A stretch of DNA of 64,000 nt from Bacillota bacterium (GTDB taxonomy: Bacteria; Armatimonadota; HRBIN16). Both the position numbers and the translations under genes were made by a program. Under the pieces are notes generated by a model. The model did not search any database. It saw nothing but the letters and a program-made list of their open reading frames with translations, and had not been told where the DNA came from. Positions 46,992 to 56,564 of this stretch are shown piece by piece; positions within the stretch are counted from its first letter, which is position 1; the number at the start of each line of letters is the position of its first letter. The stretch spans positions 1 to 64,000 of the forward strand of contig JAIMBJ010000003.1 of assembly GCA_023511455.1 (NCBI GenBank). Direction: 5' to 3'.

Positions 46992-49622
46992 ATGAAACTC
47001 GTCGGTTTGAGCAAACGACGATGGACAGCGTGCGTGCTGATGGCAGGGCTGCTGCTGGGCGTTCTATCGGCTGTTACACAGGCGCAGCCCAGCAACGACT
47101 TTCGTGCAGTTTACATCAACAATGGCATCTTAGCCGCCGGTATCGGATTAGATGGACAGGTTGGTATCGGTGGTACGAACTACGATGCTATCGGGCGCAT
47201 CACCCTTGGCACGGCGCAGGGCGCACGCTTTACGACGGATGATGATAACCAGCCGCTGCTGTTTGCCTTCCCGTATCCCTGCGGTAATTTCGGTGTGGTG
47301 ACGGTGCGGGTGGAGTCGGCAGAGGAAACGACCGATGTCATCTGGGGAAGCGAGGACGGAGATTGGGTGGATGGTGTCGAACCCTATGCCGACCGCAACG
47401 GTCGCTCCACGATTGTGGGGCGATGGCGGCACAGTGACACCGGCATCCGAGTGGATCAAATCGTGGAGCTGGTGGGAGCTTACGCGCGCATCACGTGGAC
47501 TATCACCAACGAAGGCACGACGGCGCAGAGCGTCGGCTTGCGCCTGCTGCTAGACGAAGAAGTGGGGGGGGCGGTTGGTCTGCCGACGTCCCACTATGTC
47601 ATTGTGCCTGGTTACTTCCCCGTGCAAAATGACCTCGACCTCCAAGGTGGACAGGTGCCTTCTCTTGTAGATGCTGCTCCCAGACGCACCGCGAACGCCC
47701 CGATTCTGCGCTGGGTGTTCAAGCAGAATGGACTGACTACCCCCGACAGAGTAGTCATTGCCCAGTTTTCTCGCCTGGCAGCGAATCTTTGGGAGTTCAC
47801 GGCAATTCCCGAGTTGGAGGTCACGGATTATGCTTTTGCGTGCTATTGGAGTCCACAGTCGCTGGCACCGGGCAGGTCGCGCACTATCGTCACGTTGATT
47901 GGTTTGGGTACCAGCACCAACGACCCCACCGGGCGCTATGCGTTAGACACCGAGTCGCCGGGTGTGGTCGGTCTGGATGCCAGTAAGGCCAACCAGCTCT
48001 CGCCTGAGGAGTTTACCATCGGGGCATCCATCACCAATTACCGCTCACTCAATGCACTGGAAAACGTAACTTTCGAGAACGTGAGCTTTGCGATTTCGCT
48101 TCCACAGGGGCTGGCGCTCGCAGATGGTGAGAGTGTGAACAAGACGGTTCCCTCTGTGCTTCCCGGCGAGGTGGCAACGGTCAGCTGGCGCGTGAGACCG
48201 ACCGGGGAGAAGATGGGCGAGCTAACCTACCGGATATACTCCACCGTATCGCCGGGTAGCCTGTCGAAGAGCGTTTCACGATCACTGATCGTGCCGATGA
48301 CCACAAGGGTGGACCTGAAGACCGGCTTCCAGATGGTAAGCTTTCCGTTCGCGTTCGATAACACGGACCCTGCAGCCATTCTGGGGCTGGAGCAGGGCGA
48401 CTTTACGCTGTTGCGCTGGGACGCCACCCAGCGACGCTATGCGCTGGTCAACAGTATCCGCCCTGGTGAGGGCTACTGGCTGCGGGTCAACACCGACCAG
48501 ACCCTGACACTGAGCGGGGCAAAGATTGCGGGAGACGTCTTTGGCGGCACCTTGCGGCTGGCTCTGCCGCAGGGCTGGGTGCAAATTGGGAATCCCTATC
48601 CCTACCCGGTACCTATCGGGTTGATTCGCTTTATCGACGTCACGCAGGGCATGGCTATGACCTATGCGGAGGCGGTACAGCGTGGTCTGGTGCGCAGTGT
48701 GCTGTTCTACTACGATACCACGCCACCTGTTGGCTACAAGCCCATCTCGCTGTACAGCGATCCCTCCGCTCCGATGATGCCGGGGCGCGGCTACTGGATA
48801 TATGTGGACAGCCGCAATCTGGAGGTGATATTCCCGAACGTCATCACGCCCGGAGCGACCATTACCTTCCCCAGCCGACTGGGCGGGGCTCCCGTGCGCT
48901 GGCAGGTGCAGTTCATTGCGCAAAGCGAAGGCAAGCAGGATGCAACCGCCGTCATTGGAGCCGCCTCTCGCGCGGCAGACAGCATCGACATGTATGATAT
49001 GCCCAAGCCGCCTGCTCCGGTGGAGGAGAGCGTGCAAACCCTGTTGATTGCGCCGGATGGTCAAAGCCTACTGGCGCAGGACCTCCGCGCCGACGGCACT
49101 CGTCGGCAGGTGTGGGAGATGGTGGTCTCCGCACCTAAACCCAACAGCGCGGTGGTGCTTCGGTGGAGCGGTATGCAGAGCGTGCCTTCGTCCCTGCGGC
49201 TGAAGCTGGTGGACACGGAGGCAAAAGTCACCCGCGATCTACGAGCGACCTCGTCCTACACCTTCACCGCGGGCGCGTCAGGCAGCCGACGGTTCCAGAT
49301 AGTGGCAGAGCCTCGCGGCGTAGCTGGATTGCGCATCACTTCATTTCGAGTGACGCTCACGCGTGGTGGGGCAGTATCTATCAGCTATGCTCTGAGCGAC
49401 ACCGCCAGCGCGAAGGTGCGCATTGTGAACGCAGCGGGCAAGGTTGTACAGACCCTGCAAGCAGGAGAAGCCGCATCGCGCGGCGTAACAAATCTGACAT
49501 GGAACGGACGCGACGGCGCGGGCATCGCCGTGCCTGCCGGAGGTTATCTGGTAGAGGTCATCGCGACCTCGGAGGATGGACAGACGGCGCGCGCTGTGCA
49601 GCCGGTAGTGATAACGCGGTAA
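46992..49622 (+). CDS. Secreted protein with unknown N-terminal beta domain and FlgD-like C-terminal module
   Basis: 876 residues. A signal peptide (about 8-32, ending VTQAQP) leads to an N-terminal domain of about 330 residues that I do not recognise; its texture is beta-rich (ITWTITNEGTTAQSVGLRLLLDEEVGG), possibly a carbohydrate-binding or mutarotase-like sandwich. A CARDB/Ig-like segment follows (about 330-435). From residue 445 the shared module appears: GFQMVSFPF, QGWVQIGNPYPYP, RGYWIYV, ASRAADSIDMYD, then the FlgD-like domain ending in QPVVITR. ATG at 46992 is 7 bases from GGAGG; the ATG immediately upstream is also possible. The gap to the protease gene is 54 bases. Confidence 0.85.
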   Translation: MKLVGLSKRRWTACVLMAGLLLGVLSAVTQAQPSNDFRAVYINNGILAAGIGLDGQVGIGGTNYDAIGRITLGTAQGARFTTDDDNQPLLFAFPYPCGNFGVVTVRVESAEETTDVIWGSEDGDWVDGVEPYADRNGRSTIVGRWRHSDTGIRVDQIVELVGAYARITWTITNEGTTAQSVGLRLLLDEEVGGAVGLPTSHYVIVPGYFPVQNDLDLQGGQVPSLVDAAPRRTANAPILRWVFKQNGLTTPDRVVIAQFSRLAANLWEFTAIPELEVTDYAFACYWSPQSLAPGRSRTIVTLIGLGTSTNDPTGRYALDTESPGVVGLDASKANQLSPEEFTIGASITNYRSLNALENVTFENVSFAISLPQGLALADGESVNKTVPSVLPGEVATVSWRVRPTGEKMGELTYRIYSTVSPGSLSKSVSRSLIVPMTTRVDLKTGFQMVSFPFAFDNTDPAAILGLEQGDFTLLRWDATQRRYALVNSIRPGEGYWLRVNTDQTLTLSGAKIAGDVFGGTLRLALPQGWVQIGNPYPYPVPIGLIRFIDVTQGMAMTYAEAVQRGLVRSVLFYYDTTPPVGYKPISLYSDPSAPMMPGRGYWIYVDSRNLEVIFPNVITPGATITFPSRLGGAPVRWQVQFIAQSEGKQDATAVIGAASRAADSIDMYDMPKPPAPVEESVQTLLIAPDGQSLLAQDLRADGTRRQVWEMVVSAPKPNSAVVLRWSGMQSVPSSLRLKLVDTEAKVTRDLRATSSYTFTAGASGSRRFQIVAEPRGVAGLRITSFRVTLTRGGAVSISYALSDTASAKVRIVNAAGKVVQTLQAGEAASRGVTNLTWNGRDGAGIAVPAGGYLVEVIATSEDGQTARAVQPVVITR

Positions 49623-49670
49623 GCAAGGGGAGGATTGGCGAAGAAAATGGTTAAGGGAGAGAAAAAGACC

Positions 49671-52600
49671 ATGCGAAACGGGTGGAAGTGGCTCACTCTG
49701 GCTTTCGCCAGCCTTTGGGTGCTCACATGGGCAACGGGCACTTTGGCTGCTCCAAGCGTGGGTAGCACTTCGGTCCGTCCGCACCGTGTACTTCAGCAGG
49801 GGGCAACTGCTGACGGCTCTGTCAGTACATGGTTTGTTTTCCAGGCGGTGGTGACGCCTGGCGCGGACAACGAGGTCATCCTGGATGTGTTTGTGACCTT
49901 CAACGGGCTGCCGGGGTTGCGGCTGACGCCGGTTGGAGGTGGCGTATACCGCGCCGCGATAAGAGGAAGTCAGATCGGCATTGGTACGCACAGCCTCGGT
50001 GTGCTGGTGAACTGGACGACAGACCAGCCGCAGGACCCGGTTACTGCCGCATTTAGCCCGGATACGCTCATTGTCATTCCGCAAATTACGAATGTTCTCA
50101 GCCGAGCGCAGCTGTGGCGCGTGAAGACGCTTTTCGATGACGAAGCGCTGGCAGCATCTGACCCCTTGCAGAGAGACCCGCTTCGCCCGGACCCTCTGGA
50201 CCTGCTGGCGCCGGACGATGGCTCCAGCTCTACCCGCTATCGCTACCGGGTGCTCTACCGACATCCGTTCGGTATCCCGCCGCAGCCGATTTACAGCTCC
50301 TTTACAATGAACGCGGCTGACGGGAGCTTCACCTATCAGTTTGTATCCGATACTTTCATGCCGCCACCGCCGTACACCGCTGTTCCACACGCGGAGCCCG
50401 TGTGGGGCACGGGAAGAGTGGAAACCAATGACTTTGGCGGCGTATACATCTATATCGATGGCGAACCGCACTGGATGGTACCAGTGTACAAGCTTGACGC
50501 GGGCGGTAATCCGATACCGCTTGGTAGCCTGACGCCGGACGACTTCCGCAACGGTGTGGTGTACGAATATGTCTGGGAGCCAACGCACTACGCCAGTCAG
50601 TCTGGCGATAGCCGGTATGGCTTGCCCTACAAATACGGTCGCCCCACCGACAACGCGTTTGTGGTGGCACCGTATGGTGTGCACAGCTACGATTTTCGCG
50701 CAGGGGTAGACCACTTCCCGACGGAGGACAGTGCGCCTGCGGTCTTCCAGCCGGGTAACCCCTTGCAGGACCCATCGTATCCGCTGTTCTCGGGGGAACA
50801 TCCCCGTATCACGCCAGTGCTCAGTGGCTTCCGCTCGATGTTCGAGCCGAACTTCCTGCATCTGGGCACGGTTCGCAAAGCAACGGGCGACACGACCGTC
50901 TTCTGGAACCCGGACCAGCAGCTGCCTAACGGACCGTTCCATCCGCAGCCCGGTCCTACCGCTCCGGGCACGCAGTCCTTCCCGGTGGCGATGGGTACGG
51001 AAGACACGGTGTTCGAATTCCGTATCCGCTACCAGGGCGACCGCGACCCGGCATACATCAAGGTCTTTATCAGCAACGACTTCACCGGCGAGAGCTATCC
51101 CCTCCATCTGACCATGCAACCGCTGGACCCGGCGCAGACCAATCCGGGTGTCTACGTGGCACGCACTCGCCTGCCGCGAGGACCGCACACCTACTACTTT
51201 GAGGCAAACGACGGTACCCGCACGGTGCGGTTCCCCGTCCGTCCTCTGGATGACCCCGTACTGCCTGCCGGTGGTATCCACACGAAGGGACGCAACTTCT
51301 TCATGGGACCCTTCGTCAATACCAAACCGATACTGTCTGACTACTCGGTCACGCCGGCAACGGGCAAGCAGGGAACCAACTTTGTCTTCCGCGTGAAGTA
51401 CACCGACCCGAATAACCAGCGTCCGGTGCGCGCACGGCTGCACCTGCAGCTGAGCGATGACCCTGCGCCGCGCGGGACGTGGGTCACGGTGAACATGGTG
51501 CGCGAGAGCCCGGATAGCGTGCCGTATTCGGATGGGGTGGTGTATAAGTTTGATACCTCCTCCGACCCGAGCATCGTCCTGCAGCCGGGCACGCGACACT
51601 ACTACTTCGAGTTTGTGGACAACTGGGGTGACCCGTACGACCCCAACACCCTGCTGGCAGGCGAGACTACGCTGCTGCCTGCCAACGCTACCACCGACCC
51701 GGATGATGACGCCAATAAAGTGGTGGTGGAAAACACCATCGCCGGACCGATTGTCGTAGAGAACAAACCGCCATATCTGGTGAAGCCTGATACCGTAGTC
51801 GGCGACGTGAACTGGGCGCCAGGCGCAGCGGATGTGGGTGGTGACTATCTCGCGTCGGATACCTTCGAGAACACGGCGACGTCGTTCACCTTCCGCACGA
51901 AGTATGTAGACAAGAACAACGACGCTCCCACCTTCATCAAGGTGCAGTACCGCAACACCGCCGACCCGGGCAGCGTGTTTGAGCGTGACTTGAGCATTGC
52001 GCCAGGCAGCGGCACGCTCTACTCGGACGGCGTGGTGTATCAGGTGACCGGTATTAAACTGCCCATCGGTCAGACCGAGTTCCGCTTCACCACCTCCGAC
52101 GGTACGGTGGTGACTACAACGGGCTGGCAGACCGGTCCCAACGTGGTGGCGAACACCGCGCCGGTACTGGAAGAGCCAGCCGGTGGAACGGTGACACCCA
52201 CCAGCGGCGACCAGGGCACGCTCTACACCTTCCGTGTCGTTTACAAGGACGCTGAAGGACAGGCGCCTGTCGCCACGAACGGTGGCTTCATCCGTGTGTG
52301 GATCGATGGTACAGAGTACGACATGGTACCCGGCGGCGCACCCGACTACGTCAACGGTACCGTGTTTGAATACGCAACGACGCTTGGTGCTGAACCTGCT
52401 GTCCATCAGTATCACTTTGTAGCATCCGACGGTGGCAACACGGTTCGCCTGCCGACGACGGGCGAGTTCAGCGGACCCAGCGTGAACGACTTCAACAAGC
52501 TGTCTAATCCGCGCGTGACCATCACGCCTGCGGGCAACAGCGAACCGCGCGGACGCAGCGATGCGGCATACGCGTTCCAGATTACCTTCACCAACCCCAA

Positions 52601-55600
52601 CGGCACACCGCCGGTGGGCAACATCGAGGTGCTGGTGGACGGCACGCCTTACGTGCTGAACGAGACTATTCCCGCCAGCCCCACGCCAGCGGACTTCCGC
52701 AACGGCGTGACCTACAGCCTGACGCTAAACGCACCGGTAGCGCCCATGACGCCCGGGCAGCACCAGTTCCAGTTCCGGTTCCAGAACGGTGCCTTCTCAA
52801 CTCAGCTGCAGAGCGTCGCGGTGAACCATAAGCCGGTGCTTTCGGATAACAAGGTGACCACCGATGGCAGCACGGCGACCACGCAGGTGTCTAAGGTGGC
52901 GCGCCCCATCTTCCTCGTTACTTACCGGGATGCCGACAATGACGCGCCGAAGTTCGTCAAGCTGTTTATCGACGGAGACGTGACGGGCGTGAATATGACC
53001 TCCACTGGCGGTACGAACTATCGGGCTGGTGTGGTATACCGGTATCAGTCCCCGGCGCCGCTTGCCATCGGCGACCATACCTACCGCATCGCGGCACAGG
53101 ATGCCGACCCCTTCGCGGAAGATGCGGCGGAGGTCAACGGCGCGTTTGAGGTGCTGAACCTGAAACCGGTGCTGAGCAACGGTACGGTGACGCCCGCTAC
53201 CGGCTCGCACAACGCGGCGTTCACTTATAGCGTGAAGTACACCGACGGCGACGGCGATGCCCCCGCCTTCGTGCGAGTACGCATCCTGAAGCCAGACAGC
53301 ACCGAGCAGGTGCTGAACCTGACCGGTTCGGGTGATTATGCGCAGGGCGTGACCTTCAGCGGAACCATTCCGGCGAACTCACGCCTGCTCACAGGTAATT
53401 ATCAGTTCCGGTTTGAGGCGAACGACGGCACAGTAGACGCCGACCCGTTGCTGGGCGATGGACCAACGGTGACCAACGCCAGTCCTGTGTTGAGCAACGG
53501 TACGGTTGTTCCAGTTCGGGAGTCGGGACGTGCCGCGTTCCAGTATTCGGTGACCTATACTGATGCGGATGGCGATGCTCCAGAGTTCGTGCGGGTGGTG
53601 GTCATTCAACCGGATAATACCGAGCGCACCCTGGACATGACTGGCAGTGGCACCGACTACACGAGCGGTGTTATCTACACGGCACAGGTGCCGGCGAACT
53701 CCAACCTCGCTCCTGGCAACTACGGCTTCCGGTTTGAAGCCAGGGACGACTATGGTGCGGACGCTGACCCGCTCACTGGCACGGGACCGCAGGTGAACAA
53801 CCCGCCGCAGCTGGTCAACCCGAGGGTCACCCCGCTGTCGGGCAAGCTCAGCACGGAGTTCGTGTACGAGGTCACGTACAAGGATGCCGATGGCGACGCA
53901 CCCAGAGCGTTCAGCGGCACACCCGGCGGCGAGGTGCAGATCAATATCGACGGTACCTGGTACGCCATGACGAAGGTCGGTGCGGGTACCGACTACAGGG
54001 CAGGTGTAACCTACCAGCTCAAGCGGCGCCTGAGCGAAGGCGGACACACCTTCCAGTTCCGCGCTCAGGACCAGTACGATGCCGTGGAGACGGCAGTCCT
54101 GAGTGGTCCGACCGTGAACAAAGCGACCATCACGCTCACTGCGCCCAGCGGGACCGCTGCCCTCGGTGAGACCGTCACACTGAGCGGACAGCTCACGCTG
54201 TCGGGCAGTGCAACGGTGAACGCCTCGGTGCAGGTGGTGATTTCCCCGCCGGTGGGTGCGGGTGAGGTGAAGAACGTGAATACCGCTTCGGACGGCTCGT
54301 TCTCGGTGCAGTTCACGCCGGGCACCACCGGCACGTGGTCTGCCTATGCCTCGTGGGCAGGCAACGAGGAATACGACGGTGTGAACAGCGCACCGGTGAC
54401 CATACAGGTGCAGGGCGCAACCTTCACCATCCAGCCCGGTATCAGCATGATTTCCATCCCGCTGATACCGCCATCCAGCGACCCCGACTTCCTGTTCGGG
54501 TTCGACACTCGCACGATTAACCTGGTCCGCTGGCAACCTCTGGAGAACCGCTACGTCAGCGGCGGCAGTGTGGCAGCGCAGGCGGGTGCTGGTTACTGGG
54601 TGCGTGCAATCAGCGCAGTGAACGTATCGCCTGTGGGCACGCTGGCAGACCAGAACCAGCCGTTCTCCATCCAGCTGATACAGGGCTGGAACATGATAGG
54701 CTCGGTCTATCTGCAGCCGACCCTGCTGGGTGCGGCGCAGGTGCGCGTGGCTGGTCAGGTGATGACCCTTGCTGAGGCGGCAAAGAGGGGTCTGGTTCGC
54801 GACTACGCATGGCGTTACGACCCGGTCGCCCGCGCCTACAGGATAGTGAGTGCGGGTGAGAACCTGCAGCCCTTCGTGGGATACTGGATACGCGCCCTGG
54901 TCGATGCTGAGCTCATCCTGAACCCGCCGGGAAGCCGCTCCGCAGGTGGTATGCAGATTAGCCGCTCGGCGAAGATGAGCGAAGCCGACTGGATGGTGCA
55001 ACTAGTGGCTCGCGCTGGCGAGGCGACGGACTCCGACAACTACATCGGTGTGTCGGGTGACAGCCTGCAGGTGGAGAAGCCTGCGCCGCTGGAGAACTAC
55101 GTGCATGTGCAGTTGCTGTCGCCGGAGAGCAATACTCCGCTGGCAGTAGACGTGCGACGCAGCGCGGGCGCGAAGCAAGTATACACCTTTGAGGTGCTTA
55201 CCGACATGCCAAACACGCCAGTGACCCTCTCGTGGCCCAATCTGGCGAAGATTAGCCGCAACGTCGAGATGGTGCTGGTGGATGTAGACGCCAACGTGCG
55301 CCGCGTGATGACCAATCTACCGTCCTACACCTACAACAGCGGTGCCAACGGCGGCACTCGCCGTTTCCAGATTATCGTGCAGCCTCGAGTGCGCACGGCA
55401 GCGATGATCAGCAACGTGCGCGTGGCGCAGACCCGTGCAGCGGGAAGCACGCGGGTGCAGATTAGCTACGCGCTGAATACGGAAGCATCGGTGGCGGTGC
55501 AGATTACCGACGCTGCCGGCAAGCCGATACGCGCTTTGCAGGCTGGTCAGGCTGGACGCGGCGTGAACAACATCACGTGGGACGGTCGCAATAGCGCGGG

Positions 55601-55700
55601 CGTGGCGGTTCCGGCTGGTGCCTACATGGTGAGGATAACCGCTACCACCGAGGATGGTCAGACCGCCAGCGTGGTTCAGCCGATTGTTCTGACGAGGTAA
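49671..55700 (+). CDS. Giant cadherin-like repeat protein with FlgD-like C-terminal module
   Basis: 2009 residues, the largest protein in the window. After a signal peptide (WLTLAFASLWVLTWATGTLAAP) come about 450 unassigned residues, then seven or eight repeats of about 90-110 residues between roughly 540 and 1485. Each repeat opens P-x-L-x-(N/D)-x-x-V-T-P and carries a Y-x-D-x-(D/N)-x-D-A-P acidic box, for example YTDADGDAPEFVRV, suggesting calcium-binding adhesion repeats. An Ig-like domain follows (about 1488-1588). The shared module starts at 1591 (GISMISIP, QGWNMIGSV, GYWIRA) and ends in the FlgD-like domain with QPIVLTR. Start at 49671 is chosen because it gives the cleanest signal peptide. 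Likely a long stalk or adhesin on the cell surface. Confidence 0.87.
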   Translation: MRNGWKWLTLAFASLWVLTWATGTLAAPSVGSTSVRPHRVLQQGATADGSVSTWFVFQAVVTPGADNEVILDVFVTFNGLPGLRLTPVGGGVYRAAIRGSQIGIGTHSLGVLVNWTTDQPQDPVTAAFSPDTLIVIPQITNVLSRAQLWRVKTLFDDEALAASDPLQRDPLRPDPLDLLAPDDGSSSTRYRYRVLYRHPFGIPPQPIYSSFTMNAADGSFTYQFVSDTFMPPPPYTAVPHAEPVWGTGRVETNDFGGVYIYIDGEPHWMVPVYKLDAGGNPIPLGSLTPDDFRNGVVYEYVWEPTHYASQSGDSRYGLPYKYGRPTDNAFVVAPYGVHSYDFRAGVDHFPTEDSAPAVFQPGNPLQDPSYPLFSGEHPRITPVLSGFRSMFEPNFLHLGTVRKATGDTTVFWNPDQQLPNGPFHPQPGPTAPGTQSFPVAMGTEDTVFEFRIRYQGDRDPAYIKVFISNDFTGESYPLHLTMQPLDPAQTNPGVYVARTRLPRGPHTYYFEANDGTRTVRFPVRPLDDPVLPAGGIHTKGRNFFMGPFVNTKPILSDYSVTPATGKQGTNFVFRVKYTDPNNQRPVRARLHLQLSDDPAPRGTWVTVNMVRESPDSVPYSDGVVYKFDTSSDPSIVLQPGTRHYYFEFVDNWGDPYDPNTLLAGETTLLPANATTDPDDDANKVVVENTIAGPIVVENKPPYLVKPDTVVGDVNWAPGAADVGGDYLASDTFENTATSFTFRTKYVDKNNDAPTFIKVQYRNTADPGSVFERDLSIAPGSGTLYSDGVVYQVTGIKLPIGQTEFRFTTSDGTVVTTTGWQTGPNVVANTAPVLEEPAGGTVTPTSGDQGTLYTFRVVYKDAEGQAPVATNGGFIRVWIDGTEYDMVPGGAPDYVNGTVFEYATTLGAEPAVHQYHFVASDGGNTVRLPTTGEFSGPSVNDFNKLSNPRVTITPAGNSEPRGRSDAAYAFQITFTNPNGTPPVGNIEVLVDGTPYVLNETIPASPTPADFRNGVTYSLTLNAPVAPMTPGQHQFQFRFQNGAFSTQLQSVAVNHKPVLSDNKVTTDGSTATTQVSKVARPIFLVTYRDADNDAPKFVKLFIDGDVTGVNMTSTGGTNYRAGVVYRYQSPAPLAIGDHTYRIAAQDADPFAEDAAEVNGAFEVLNLKPVLSNGTVTPATGSHNAAFTYSVKYTDGDGDAPAFVRVRILKPDSTEQVLNLTGSGDYAQGVTFSGTIPANSRLLTGNYQFRFEANDGTVDADPLLGDGPTVTNASPVLSNGTVVPVRESGRAAFQYSVTYTDADGDAPEFVRVVVIQPDNTERTLDMTGSGTDYTSGVIYTAQVPANSNLAPGNYGFRFEARDDYGADADPLTGTGPQVNNPPQLVNPRVTPLSGKLSTEFVYEVTYKDADGDAPRAFSGTPGGEVQINIDGTWYAMTKVGAGTDYRAGVTYQLKRRLSEGGHTFQFRAQDQYDAVETAVLSGPTVNKATITLTAPSGTAALGETVTLSGQLTLSGSATVNASVQVVISPPVGAGEVKNVNTASDGSFSVQFTPGTTGTWSAYASWAGNEEYDGVNSAPVTIQVQGATFTIQPGISMISIPLIPPSSDPDFLFGFDTRTINLVRWQPLENRYVSGGSVAAQAGAGYWVRAISAVNVSPVGTLADQNQPFSIQLIQGWNMIGSVYLQPTLLGAAQVRVAGQVMTLAEAAKRGLVRDYAWRYDPVARAYRIVSAGENLQPFVGYWIRALVDAELILNPPGSRSAGGMQISRSAKMSEADWMVQLVARAGEATDSDNYIGVSGDSLQVEKPAPLENYVHVQLLSPESNTPLAVDVRRSAGAKQVYTFEVLTDMPNTPVTLSWPNLAKISRNVEMVLVDVDANVRRVMTNLPSYTYNSGANGGTRRFQIIVQPRVRTAAMISNVRVAQTRAAGSTRVQISYALNTEASVAVQITDAAGKPIRALQAGQAGRGVNNITWDGRNSAGVAVPAGAYMVRITATTEDGQTASVVQPIVLTR

Positions 55701-55709
55701 GTCCGGACA

Positions 55710-55733
55710 GGGGCTTCCTGCAGGGGAAGCCCC
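55710..55733 (+). terminator. Hairpin after the 2009-residue protein gene
   Basis: A perfect 9-bp stem (55710-55718 with 55725-55733) encloses 6 bases, starting 10 bases after the stop. Only a mixed T/C stretch follows, so it may be a weak terminator that lowers expression of the last two genes. Confidence 0.45.
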
Positions 55734-55775
55734 TTCCCCAAATATCCGAGAGCAAGATGAGGAGGTTCAGAAGCA

Positions 55776-56549
55776 ATGAATCCTTTCCGACGGGCATCCG
55801 TGCGGATGTGGACGGCGCGAGCAGTCGTATGTGCGATGCTATCGCCGATTCTGTTCAGCCCTGCAGTGGCAGTGGCTGCGCAGGATAAACCCCTACCACC
55901 CACGGTGGTGGTGCTGCCTTTCGCGCCATCTATGGAGATGAGCGGAACCGTACCCGCGACGCTCGGCGCCAGCCTGACCCGCGCGGTGACGTCGAGCCTC
56001 AGAAGCACCGGCAAGTTCGACGTGGTACAGTTCACTGCTGCCAATCCCTCCATTGCCCGCGCAGTGGAAGAGCAGCGGCTGCGCACGGCGCAGGTCACAC
56101 CGCCCTTTGAAGACCCGGAAGTGGCAGTGCTGGTGGCACGTGAGATGGGCACGCAGTACGCGCTCGCTGGTGTCATAGAGGATTACACCTATGACGCGGG
56201 CGCGCGCAAGACTTCGTTGACGGTGTCGGTGCAATGGCTGGAAGTGAAAAGCGGGCGGGCTCTGAAAACGGTAGCCATCTCCGCCGAGGCGACTGGAACC
56301 GCTACCAGCACGCAAGATGAAGTGAACGCCAAAGTGGTCTCTGAGGCAGTCAATCGCGTGCTTCAGGAACTCGCCATTGGCGAGGTCAGCGTAGTGCAGC
56401 CCTCTCAGGTTCCGGCGAAGAAGCCGACCGTGAAGCGCGGTTCCACCGTGGGTTGGGTAGTGCTGGGGCTTGGCTTGATTGCAGCCCTTGCATCCGGTGC
56501 GCGTGGTGGCGGTGGCGGCATGGATATGCCTCCTCCACCTCCGCAGTAG
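55776..56549 (+). CDS. Short CsgG-like exported protein
   Basis: 257 residues with a signal peptide (about 12-35, ending AVAVAAQ). Residues 40-190 have the CsgG/LpoB-like pattern TVVVLPFAPSMEMSGTVPATLG, then LTRAVTSSLRSTGKFDVV, AREMGTQYALAGVIEDYTYD, and a strand-rich SLTVSVQWLEVKSGRALKTV. A C-terminal hydrophobic helix (about 224-242) ends in glycine- and proline-rich residues (GGGGGMDMPPPPPQ), a layout like the central helix of the other CsgG-like protein at 42111. GAGGAGG-type site upstream. Together the two may form a complex in the envelope for display of the tailed proteins; this is inferred from co-location. Confidence 0.8.
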   Translation: MNPFRRASVRMWTARAVVCAMLSPILFSPAVAVAAQDKPLPPTVVVLPFAPSMEMSGTVPATLGASLTRAVTSSLRSTGKFDVVQFTAANPSIARAVEEQRLRTAQVTPPFEDPEVAVLVAREMGTQYALAGVIEDYTYDAGARKTSLTVSVQWLEVKSGRALKTVAISAEATGTATSTQDEVNAKVVSEAVNRVLQELAIGEVSVVQPSQVPAKKPTVKRGSTVGWVVLGLGLIAALASGARGGGGGMDMPPPPPQ

Positions 56550-56564
56550 TGGAGGCGATGGTGC

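Noticed and set aside
49341-52415. Antisense open frame of 1024 codons spanning the junction of two surface-protein genes
   Set aside because: It crosses the boundary of two well-supported genes, has no ribosome binding site or domain, and shows the low-complexity Arg/His/Val composition of shadow frames.
53379-55001. Antisense frame of 540 codons inside the cadherin-like repeat gene
   Set aside because: Mirror of repeated coding sequence; no family features.
49671-55700. Tandem repeats in the giant protein genes considered as CRISPR or DNA-level satellite repeats
   Set aside because: The repeats are diverged at DNA level, about 300 bases long and in frame, so they are protein-domain repeats. 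No short direct repeats with regular spacers are present in the window.
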